A DNA stretch of 6,225 bases from assembly GCA_002424305.1 (NCBI GenBank), contig DIQZ01000026.1:1-6225 (forward strand), read 5' to 3'. The position numbers and the translations under genes are program-made. The notes under the pieces are model-generated. The model made no database searches. It was not told the DNA's origin and saw nothing but the letters and a program-made list of their open reading frames with translations. Positions 1 through 5,251 of the stretch are shown here, piece by piece. Within the stretch, counting starts at the first letter, position 1. Every line of letters begins with the position of its first letter. This stretch comes from Firmicutes bacterium UBA5449 (GTDB taxonomy: Bacteria > Bacillota > SHA-98 > UBA4971).

Positions 1-6
1 GGTGTC

Positions 7-636
7 ATGCAGCCGACCCCTAAGCGAAAGCCATGTATACAAATGTCCCGACTTTTCTGCCTTCTACTGGTGGTTACCCTCGTCGGTATGACCGTCTCCG
101 GTTGCCAATTGGCGAAGAAAACTCCTGAGACTCCCGGCGCAGTGTTAGACAGACCTTATGATGAAAATGTAGAAGTCCCGTCCGGGGATCCTGATTTTCC
201 ACGTTTGGGCGAGTTCTGGGTGGTTGACCCGGACGGCCTGGTAGGCGCGTCAGCGATTAAGATGGCAGATGAGACACTGGACGGATTAAAATCCCGCCGT
301 ACCGCTGAGGTGGTAATCGTTATTCAAAGAGGCGTGAAACACCCGGTGGAATGGTCTACTCACTACGGCAGATGGCTTAGGCTGGGTGAAGCTGAAGGTC
401 AACATCAAAATAATGGTATTGTGTTTTTGATAATACCTGATACACGCGATGAATCAGGAAAGATTTGGTATAGTATTGGCAGAGGCTTACCAAAGGTGAC
501 TTCATCTGATATGGGGCCTCTTCTTGAGGAAGCAGCCTCTTACGCTAATGCTGACGATCTTGACGGAGCAATCATTTCTATCGCAAGAAACATCGATGAT
601 ATCCTCCGAAAGATATATGGGAGGGAAGGAAAATGA
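7..636 (+). CDS. TPM-domain lipoprotein (possibly 5'-partial)
   Basis: This gene encodes a 209-residue predicted lipoprotein with a TPM domain (the fold of YgcG and plant TLP18.3). Residues 14-32 form a hydrophobic signal segment ending in a lipobox V30-S31-G32-C33, so the mature protein should be lipid-anchored at Cys33. The TPM domain covers about residues 70-200. Visible landmarks are WVVDPDGLV near its start, the NNGIVFLI strand (135-142), which matches the family's 'NGvlll' signature, and WYSIGRGL (154-161), matching the 'vGyGle' signature. Many TPM proteins have a C-terminal membrane helix; this one has none and relies on the lipid anchor. The start is uncertain. ATG at 7 lacks a visible ribosome binding site, the frame is open to the left edge, and ATG at 43 gives a compact classical signal peptide. 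It overlaps the LemA-like gene by 4 bases. TPM family membership is fairly sure. The biochemical role is not known; phosphatase activity has been proposed for some homologues. Confidence 0.85.
   Translation: MQPTPKRKPCIQMSRLFCLLLVVTLVGMTVSGCQLAKKTPETPGAVLDRPYDENVEVPSGDPDFPRLGEFWVVDPDGLVGASAIKMADETLDGLKSRRTAEVVIVIQRGVKHPVEWSTHYGRWLRLGEAEGQHQNNGIVFLIIPDTRDESGKIWYSIGRGLPKVTSSDMGPLLEEAASYANADDLDGAIISIARNIDDILRKIYGREGK
620..624 (+). promoter_or_regulatory. Ribosome binding site for the LemA-like gene
   Basis: GGAGG lies 8 bases before ATG 633, inside the end of the upstream gene. It supports that start and translation coupled through the ATGA overlap. Confidence 0.7.
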
Positions 637-1268
637 GAAAAGGATGCCTCTCGGGAGCAATAGCAGGTATCATAGTCGTAGTTGTGATTATTTCCGGATT
701 CTACTGGATAATGGGCATTCAAAGGAACTTGGTTCAGCGAGAACAAAGCGTGCTGGCACAAGAAGGTCGTTATGGAGCAGCCCTTGAAACCTTGAGTGAA
801 AAAATAAAGGGAATATGGGCGATTCAAAGAGATTTCCTGGAACATGAAAAGGACACCCTAACTGATGTGATAAAGGCAAGAGCCGAAGCTCTGGATCGTT
901 CAGGACGGGAATTTGCAGACGCGGTAGCCCAGGGTGACCCTGAAAAGACTATCGAGACAGCTACGGACTTCCAAGAAGCAGTTCGTGGGCTATCGCTCTC
1001 CGTTAATGTTGTCGCACTTCAGGAAGCATATCCCCAACTGTTTTCGCCTCCCATAGTACAACAGACCATGCGCGGCCTAGAGGAAGCTGTAAATGAAATT
1101 CGCACCTCTCTCGATGATTGGCAGGTATCTATCAGAACCTACAACACATATCGAAGGCAATGGCCACAGAGCTTCGTAGCGGGGCCTTTGGGCTTCCCGG
1201 AGTCTTATGATTACTATAAGGCTGAGAAAGCGAAATTAGACATGGAGGAGCTTATGCCCTCCAGATAA
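633..1268 (+). CDS. Diverged LemA-family membrane protein
   Basis: This 211-residue protein begins with a single transmembrane helix (about residues 7-28) followed by a long alpha-helical domain, the LemA layout (LemA proteins are usually about 180-200 residues). Recognisable LemA landmarks are LEHEKDTL (69-76) followed by the ARAEAL segment, ALQEAYPQL (128-136, matching 'Lqa..yPeL'), and a C-terminal YNTYRRQWP...VAGPLGF segment (about 170-188) matching 'YN..i..fP..lva...gf'. Two normally strong motifs are degraded. The 'QLxRRxDLIPNLV' stretch reads VLAQEGRYGAALETL, and the 'RxxYN' of the penultimate helix is replaced by LDDWQ. It is therefore a remote member rather than a close LemA orthologue. 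It starts at ATG 633, within the stop codon of the TPM lipoprotein gene, so the two products are probably made together and act at the membrane surface. Envelope stress or surface maintenance is a guess from the family. Confidence 0.83.
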   Translation: MRKGCLSGAIAGIIVVVVIISGFYWIMGIQRNLVQREQSVLAQEGRYGAALETLSEKIKGIWAIQRDFLEHEKDTLTDVIKARAEALDRSGREFADAVAQGDPEKTIETATDFQEAVRGLSLSVNVVALQEAYPQLFSPPIVQQTMRGLEEAVNEIRTSLDDWQVSIRTYNTYRRQWPQSFVAGPLGFPESYDYYKAEKAKLDMEELMPSR

Positions 1269-1331
1269 CCAAGAACATGACGAGATAAGCCTACCAAGCC
1301 TACCCACAAGGTGGTAGAGAATGGGTGAGTT
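1269..1331 (+). other. Short intergenic leader with tandem repeat and small hairpin
   Basis: AAGCCTACC occurs twice in tandem at 1287-1295 and 1296-1304. The second copy forms one arm of a potential hairpin (1300-1307 with 1311-1317: seven pairs, one bulged C, a three-base loop). No T-run follows, so it is not a canonical intrinsic terminator. A five-codon frame begins at ATG 1321 (M-G-E-L-C) and stops with TGA 1336-1338, overlapping the next gene's start region. Confidence 0.4.
1323..1329 (+). promoter_or_regulatory. Probable ribosome binding site before the LOR/SDH gene
   Basis: GGGTGAG sits 5 bases before TTG 1335 but only 2 bases before GTG 1332. The spacing favours TTG 1335 as the true start; the difference is one residue. 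Confidence 0.4.
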
Positions 1332-2564
1332 GTGTTGACAAGTACCGTTGTTGAACTGAAGGGACATATTATCGATTCAAGGATCCTTCTTGAGGTGCTG
1401 GACGCCATTGGCGAACAGGGTGGCAACTTTGTCATCGAAGAATTCGATGCAGGTAGAACCGGCAAGGATAGTAGCTATGCCAGGATATTGATTAACACTG
1501 CAAGTCAGGAAGACCTCGATATGATACTTTCTAAAATAAGACCATTGGGAGCTGCCGAGATCGTTTACGACGAGATAACTGTGGAGCCGGCTCCTCAAGA
1601 CGGAGTATTTCCTGATAATTTCTATTCCAGCACTAACCTGGACACTTTTGTGCGGATTCGTGGTTCGTGGATCCCTGTCGACGCTATCGAAATGGACTGT
1701 GGTATTGTAGTTGACCTTTCTTGCACCCCTCCGACAGCTTGCTGCGTGCCTATAGGCAGCATCAAGAAAGGTGACAACGTAATCGTCGGAGGCAAAGGCA
1801 TCAAGATAGTACCCATGGAGAAATCGATACAACAAGAAGTCTTCGGTTTTATGGGAAGCACAGTCTCAAGCGAACGCCCAACAGTTTTGGCACTGGCAAA
1901 TATCGCGGAAACAATGAAGGACATCCGAGCCCGCAAAAAGAAAATCCTTGCAGTGGTAGGTCCTGCGGTTATCCATACAGGCGCAGGCAAGCACCTGTCA
2001 GCCCTCATAGAAGCAGGCTATATAAACGTACTGTTTGGCGGAAATGCAGTAGCAACCCATGATGTGGAATGGGCCTTACTCGGGACATCCTTAGGTGTTT
2101 GCTTGGAAACCGGGATTGCGGCTCCGAGAGGTCATACGCACCATATCAGGGCAATTAATACTATCCGTAAGTATGGCAGCTTTGAAAAAGCGGTAGAAGC
2201 AGGTGTGCTTACCAGGGGAGTTATGTACTCATGTATAAAACACGGGATAAGTTATGTGCTGGCAGGATCAATACGAGATGATGGACCAATGCCCGGTGTC
2301 ATCACTGATTCTGTGGAAGCGCAAGAAGCTATGCGTCACAACTTAAAAGATGTAGAGTTGGTACTCATGTTGTCTACAATGCTACACTCTATTGCTACCG
2401 GCAACCTATTGCCGGGGCGCATCAAGACTGTGTGTGTTGATATTAACCCTGCTACCGTCACGAAGCTTGCAGACCGCGGAAGCCACCAGGCTGTCGGTAT
2501 CGTCAGTGATGTTGAGCTATTTTTGAAAGAACTGGCGGAACATCTTGTAGGGTCGTCCACATAG
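1332..2564 (+). CDS. LOR/SDH-domain protein, TIGR00300 type (putative ornithine cyclodeaminase)
   Basis: This 410-residue soluble protein matches the TIGR00300 / LOR-SDH bifunctional enzyme conserved-region family. The N-terminal domain (about 1-105) starts with the typical VELKGHIIDSRILLEVLDAI. A linker with FVRIRGSWIPVDAIEMDCG (106-124) follows. The C-terminal part is a nucleotide-binding-type domain with VVGPAVIHTGAG (208-219), GGNAVATHDVE (236-246), GHTHH (267-271), GSIRDDGPMPG (312-322) and DINPATVTKLADRGSHQAVG (370-389). It has full family length with no interruption. Related sequences form the C-terminal part of cyanobacterial AgrE/ArgZ, and an archaeal stand-alone member has been reported to convert ornithine to proline and ammonia. 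By that precedent the enzyme may make proline from ornithine, but its activity here is inferred. The arginine-dihydrolase domain of AgrE/ArgZ is absent. GTG 1332 is the longest plausible start; TTG 1335 fits the ribosome binding site better. The DUF212 gene follows closely and is probably co-transcribed. Confidence 0.87.
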   Translation: MLTSTVVELKGHIIDSRILLEVLDAIGEQGGNFVIEEFDAGRTGKDSSYARILINTASQEDLDMILSKIRPLGAAEIVYDEITVEPAPQDGVFPDNFYSSTNLDTFVRIRGSWIPVDAIEMDCGIVVDLSCTPPTACCVPIGSIKKGDNVIVGGKGIKIVPMEKSIQQEVFGFMGSTVSSERPTVLALANIAETMKDIRARKKKILAVVGPAVIHTGAGKHLSALIEAGYINVLFGGNAVATHDVEWALLGTSLGVCLETGIAAPRGHTHHIRAINTIRKYGSFEKAVEAGVLTRGVMYSCIKHGISYVLAGSIRDDGPMPGVITDSVEAQEAMRHNLKDVELVLMLSTMLHSIATGNLLPGRIKTVCVDINPATVTKLADRGSHQAVGIVSDVELFLKELAEHLVGSST

Positions 2565-2585
2565 AGTCGCCTGATACGCAGATGA

Positions 2586-2592
2586 GAGGTGA
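2586..2592 (+). promoter_or_regulatory. Ribosome binding site deciding the DUF212 start
   Basis: GAGGTGA is a perfect seven-base match to the 16S tail complement and lies 8 bases before ATG 2601. The in-frame GTG at 2589 falls inside this site, so the ATG is preferred. Confidence 0.75.
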
Positions 2593-2600
2593 ATATCCTG

Positions 2601-3035
2601 ATGCTAAGAAACATTACTCTAATCGCACCCCTTGTCGCATGGACTATTGCTCAACTACTTAAGTTTCTGCTGGATGCGGCATCAAAGAGAAAACCTGACT
2701 TTACAAGACTGGTAAATCCGGGAGGAATGCCCAGTTCCCACTCTACCCTTGTATCCTGCATGTCAATTATGATGGGAAGGATTTACGGTTGGGAATCGCC
2801 TCTCTTTGCCATGGCATCCGTCCTGTCTCTCATAGTCTTATATGATGCCGCAGGCATTAGACGAGCTGCAGGCAGACAGGCGCGGGTCATTAATCGCATG
2901 CTTGATGATCTATATAAGAAAGGCAGGATACCCGAAGGACGTTTGAAAGAACTGCTTGGCCATACACCTTTAGAGGTTTTTGCAGGTGTTGCACTAGGCG
3001 CGATAGTAGCCTTCAGTTGGCCTGTTGGGCTGTAG
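2601..3035 (+). CDS. DUF212 / divergent PAP2-family membrane protein (YuiD-like)
   Basis: This 144-residue integral membrane protein has the hallmark motifs of the DUF212 (divergent PAP2) family. These are a first helix with AQLLKFLLD (17-25), GGMPSSHS (41-48), YDAAGIRRAAGRQA (81-94) and LKELLGHTPLEVFAG (115-129). Comparison with classical PAP2 phosphatases gives K21, the PSSH of 44-47 in place of PSGH, and H121-TPL-E125 in place of HxxxD. This hints at a phosphatase-like active site facing the membrane surface, but no substrate is established for the family. The length is about the usual size for YuiD. The family is common in Bacillota, cyanobacteria and plants. The start is set by GAGGTGA at 2586-2592. 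It lies 36 bases after the LOR/SDH gene and is probably translated from the same message. Family assignment is very sure; function is unknown. Confidence 0.92.
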   Translation: MLRNITLIAPLVAWTIAQLLKFLLDAASKRKPDFTRLVNPGGMPSSHSTLVSCMSIMMGRIYGWESPLFAMASVLSLIVLYDAAGIRRAAGRQARVINRMLDDLYKKGRIPEGRLKELLGHTPLEVFAGVALGAIVAFSWPVGL

Positions 3036-3043
3036 GCAACAGG
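3021..3043 (+). other. Inverted repeat over the DUF212 stop codon
   Basis: CCTGTTG (3021-3027) pairs perfectly with CAACAGG (3037-3043) around a nine-base loop that holds the TAG stop. There is no following T-run (TAAAACAACAA follows), so an intrinsic terminator is doubtful. It may protect the 3' end of the message or be chance. Confidence 0.35.
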
Positions 3044-3132
3044 TAAAACAACAATCCGCCGCTTTTCTCAAGGATGTAACAGTGAGGCCACTGGTAGGTT
3101 GATGTTCGGTAGCAGGTAACACCTTTAGAGGA

Positions 3133-3170
3133 CGGCACGCTTGCGGGGGCGCCCCTTCCGACAAGCGCCG
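3133..3170 (+). other. GC-rich bulged stem-loop in the intergenic region
   Basis: Within the 264-base gap 3036-3299, a 38-base segment folds into a near-continuous hairpin of 15 Watson-Crick pairs. CGG 3133-3135 pairs with CCG 3168-3170, CGCTTG 3138-3143 with CAAGCG 3162-3167, CGG 3144-3146 with CCG 3158-3160, and GGG 3147-3149 with CCC 3153-3155, leaving a three-base loop. Bulges are CA (3136-3137), TT (3156-3157) and A (3161). The core includes the perfect palindrome GGGGCGCCCC (3146-3155). No T-run follows on either strand, so it is not a standard intrinsic terminator. Its base composition is much richer in GC than the TA-rich stretch that follows. It could be a Rho-type or transcript-end structure, a small palindromic repeat element, or part of an unrecognised RNA. 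Confidence 0.5.
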
Positions 3171-3234
3171 GCCGCCTAACAAGAACCGCTTCTGACACAA
3201 CTCATATGCCTTCACAGTATGCCATATAAGGAAC

Positions 3235-3263
3235 ATGACGCATTATTTACGTATATATATATA
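3235..3263 (+). promoter_or_regulatory. Possible promoter with TA tract before the phospholipase C-like gene
   Basis: ATGACG (3235-3240, four of six matches to TTGACA) is followed after 17 bases by TATATA (3258-3263). An alternative -10, TATAAC at 3260-3265, has a 19-base spacer. The alternating TA run covers 3252-3263. The predicted transcript would start about 30 bases before TTG 3300. The match is moderate only. Confidence 0.35.
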
Positions 3264-3285
3264 ACACATGAAAGCTTTAACTGGT

Positions 3286-3293
3286 AGGAGGGG
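3286..3293 (+). promoter_or_regulatory. Strong ribosome binding site before TTG 3300
   Basis: AGGAGGGG contains a perfect AGGAGG (3286-3291), 8 bases before TTG 3300. This justifies an unusual TTG start that begins a signal-peptide-like sequence. Confidence 0.8.
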
Positions 3294-3299
3294 ATATCT

Positions 3300-5099
3300 T
3301 TGTCCAGGCTGGGACGCCTCCTTATACTGGCCCTGTTGAGTCCCATCTTCCCGGCATTCCTATGGGGGCCGTTCACCCACTCGCACATTAACAGAAAGGC
3401 TTTGGATAAGGCCAAGAAGCTTCTGGCAAGCGGAGATAACACGATCAACCGAAATCTAGTGGCCATGCTGACCTCATCAAGGGCAACAGAGAAATCATAC
3501 GCTCTGGCGGCAAATACTGCAGATGCTATATCCAGCTATCACACACTAAACAACTTCACTGCCTATGACTATACCCATAATTCGATTCCTGACAACGCCA
3601 TAGGACTTCCTAATTTCGGCTATACTTTGGTAGATACCTGGCGAAAGATACCGGAGTCAGCATGGGCATCTTGCGAGCTGAGGCTTATTGATCTGGCTAT
3701 CGCTTGCGGTTGGCTCTCTCATCAAATAGCAGATTGGTATGCTCATTATGCTTGCATAGACGGTAACGGCGATCTCTGTGACCCGGAGGATGCTATAGCC
3801 GATGAGATTACGCGGTTTTCCGGATATTCTGATTCTCATCGAGTCATTGGACACGACTATCCTGAGCCCTACCTCAGACGTTACAACTTAGCTGACCATG
3901 GCCTGACAGAGTTCCTCGTAGATTCAGTAATAATCTTCTCTCCTAAGGGGCCTAAGCTCCGTAACCTATCCCTTCCCATCCTCTCGACATTGCATCATGG
4001 CGGATCAAACATCATCACCATCGCGTCAGAAGATTTTGGGGGGACGGTAAGGCTGCCGGAAGACCATATCCCAATCCTCTGGCAAAACATGAACCTGATT
4101 CTCCTGGGGATGTCCGTGTTACAGAAAATCATCTATCTTCGCAGGCCGAATCTGCATAAAGAAGCCGGACAACTGGTTACCACAAAATATGTGGATTTGT
4201 CCATAGATCGCGTTGTAGACAATGTGTTTAGAAAAAGTTTTGACGAAATTGCTTATCTGGCAAGGTGTGGCAGGACAATTCGCTCTAAGGATATGCCCAT
4301 TGAGCCCTTGGATTCTGAAATCATGAAGTACCCGGGGACCATAATATTCAAGGTGGCTTACTCACTGGCATCGTCTATGTCTCTTCCCGATGGCAGTATC
4401 AGTTCAAATACATTCAATCGAACCTTGGATATTCTGAATAATCCTTTTGTAACTTTGGAAGAAGCCCCGGTAATAGGCCCCTTAATGCGTTTTGAATTCA
4501 TCAGGGATACACTTTGGAAGAAAGTCGGAAAGCCGTCTCTTGAAACCCTGATCACTGAATCCCTTGATAGCCTGGGGAGTTCGGATAAGGATGTGCGAGT
4601 GCCTACGAAAGACGCTTTACTTGCCCTTGCCAATGCTGTGTTCCTAAAAAGGAAGTCCATTGATAAAGCAAGACAGGAACTCGCCATGTCACTGAAACCG
4701 ATAATAACGGTAGCGGAAAGCAATGGCGCCCCACTTCCTTCAGGTAGAGAGCTACCTACCCAATCTGAACTTCTGGATATGGTGTTTAGGAGGCGCATGC
4801 TTGTTTTCAAGATTATTCCTGCGATTTCCAAATCCCATGGAGAATCACACGCAACTGGAAAATCGCTGGACATATCGTCGGTAAGAGTAAGGTTTAACGG
4901 TTTCCCCATCACAGAACATCCGAAATTTGCTGAGGCGCAAGTAGCTTACGAAGCTGACAACACAGTCTCCCCGGTGATAGTTCGGGTCTTCATCAAGCCT
5001 GATTTCCAGCCGGGAAGGTACGATATTTTTGTTGACGCCCATGACAAAGCAGGCGTGGGAGCAGAATACCTATACTGGCAAGTGGACCTAAGGCGATAG
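3300..5099 (+). CDS. Exported zinc-dependent phospholipase C-like protein with C-terminal Ig-like domain
   Basis: This 599-residue protein starts at TTG after a perfect AGGAGG. Residues 1-21 are a signal-peptide-like segment, although no clean signal peptidase I site is obvious. The mature start WGPFTHSHI (22-30) recalls zinc phospholipase C, where the first Trp and a nearby His bind zinc. Further candidate ligands come in the right order: D75 (ANTADAISSYH), H81 or H93 (YDYTHN), H141 and D145 with H149 (GWLSHQIADWYAH), and H200 and E204 (DHGLTE, an HxxxE). This reproduces the W/H/D/H/HxxxD/H/HxxxE pattern of the family (PF00882-like, also shared in outline with S1/P1 nucleases). Residues 210-525 are mostly helical and unassigned. 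The last 75 (525-599), with PGRYDIFVDAHDKAG, look like an Ig-like beta-sandwich. At about 600 residues it is much longer than Bacillus cereus PLC (about 245 mature) or C. perfringens alpha-toxin (about 370). Hydrolysis of phospholipid or another phosphodiester outside the cell is inferred. It is probably transcribed from its own promoter. Confidence 0.75.
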   Translation: MSRLGRLLILALLSPIFPAFLWGPFTHSHINRKALDKAKKLLASGDNTINRNLVAMLTSSRATEKSYALAANTADAISSYHTLNNFTAYDYTHNSIPDNAIGLPNFGYTLVDTWRKIPESAWASCELRLIDLAIACGWLSHQIADWYAHYACIDGNGDLCDPEDAIADEITRFSGYSDSHRVIGHDYPEPYLRRYNLADHGLTEFLVDSVIIFSPKGPKLRNLSLPILSTLHHGGSNIITIASEDFGGTVRLPEDHIPILWQNMNLILLGMSVLQKIIYLRRPNLHKEAGQLVTTKYVDLSIDRVVDNVFRKSFDEIAYLARCGRTIRSKDMPIEPLDSEIMKYPGTIIFKVAYSLASSMSLPDGSISSNTFNRTLDILNNPFVTLEEAPVIGPLMRFEFIRDTLWKKVGKPSLETLITESLDSLGSSDKDVRVPTKDALLALANAVFLKRKSIDKARQELAMSLKPIITVAESNGAPLPSGRELPTQSELLDMVFRRRMLVFKIIPAISKSHGESHATGKSLDISSVRVRFNGFPITEHPKFAEAQVAYEADNTVSPVIVRVFIKPDFQPGRYDIFVDAHDKAGVGAEYLYWQVDLRR

Positions 5100-5188
5100 C
5101 CATTAGCTGCATCTCCGGGGACTAAAGCGTCGATGGAATAATGAGATTGTGCTATTGCCCAAGTAAGAGAGGCCGAACAAAGTCAAAG

Positions 5189-5217
5189 CAGACACAATGA
5201 TCATAATCTGTCATAAT
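5189..5217 (+). promoter_or_regulatory. Probable sigma-70/A-type promoter for the P1 peptidase gene
   Basis: CAGACA (5189-5194) and CATAAT (5212-5217) are separated by exactly 17 bases; four of six and five of six match consensus. TCATAAT also occurs ten bases earlier (5201-5207), giving a second possible -10. The palindrome ATGATCAT (5197-5204) lies in the spacer and could be an operator half or chance. A start near 5224 would leave a leader of about 28 bases. The rest of the gap (5100-5188) shows no clear feature, including no evident terminator for the preceding gene. Confidence 0.45.
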
Positions 5218-5238
5218 ACATAACAAGCGAAAGCAAAT

Positions 5239-5244
5239 GAGGTG
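5239..5244 (+). promoter_or_regulatory. Ribosome binding site deciding the P1 peptidase start
   Basis: GAGGTG is a perfect match to the 16S tail complement, 7 bases before TTG 5252. The in-frame ATG 5237 has no such site upstream and overlaps this one, so TTG 5252 is preferred. Confidence 0.6.
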
Positions 5245-5251
5245 TTGGGAA

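Larger units (their letters stand above)
3036..3299. other. Intergenic region between the DUF212 and phospholipase C-like genes
   Basis: This 264-base non-coding stretch contains no convincing gene on either strand. It holds, left to right, the distal arm of the stop-codon inverted repeat, an unremarkable stretch (3044-3132), the bulged GC-rich stem-loop (3133-3170), a GCCTAAC heptamer (3174-3180 region), an AT-rich segment with two TATGCC copies (3205-3210 and 3218-3223), and the TA tract with a possible promoter. Confidence 0.6.

Noticed and set aside
524..787. Open frame on the + strand across the TPM/LemA junction
   Set aside because: It is out of frame with both genes, and its product looks like an arbitrary shadow sequence with no ribosome binding site.
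1273..1282. GAACATGACG shared by the gaps at 1273-1282 and 3231-3240
   Set aside because: A ten-base match is expected several times by chance in a window this size, and the flanks do not match.
1377..1835. A 152-codon open frame on the minus strand
   Set aside because: It lies wholly inside the LOR/SDH gene, which has strong family motifs in the + frame; composition of the translated product looks random.
3021..3043. Intrinsic terminator after the DUF212 gene
   Set aside because: The inverted repeat is sound, but no T-run follows, so I list it only as an inverted repeat.
3174..3180. GCCTAAC followed by AAG, resembling the left core (RYYYAAC) of an integron attC site
   Set aside because: No matching GTTRRRY core occurs downstream before the next gene, the stem-loop lies on the wrong side of the heptamer, and there is no integrase or cassette array.
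3251..3264. Alternating TA run as a possible replication origin or phase-variable repeat
   Set aside because: Only about six TA units, no DnaA-type boxes around it, and no origin-associated genes; a promoter role is simpler.
4358..4912. A 184-codon open frame on the minus strand
   Set aside because: It lies wholly inside the phospholipase C-like gene, shows no recognisable domain, and the + strand frame has clear zinc-binding motifs and a strong ribosome binding site.
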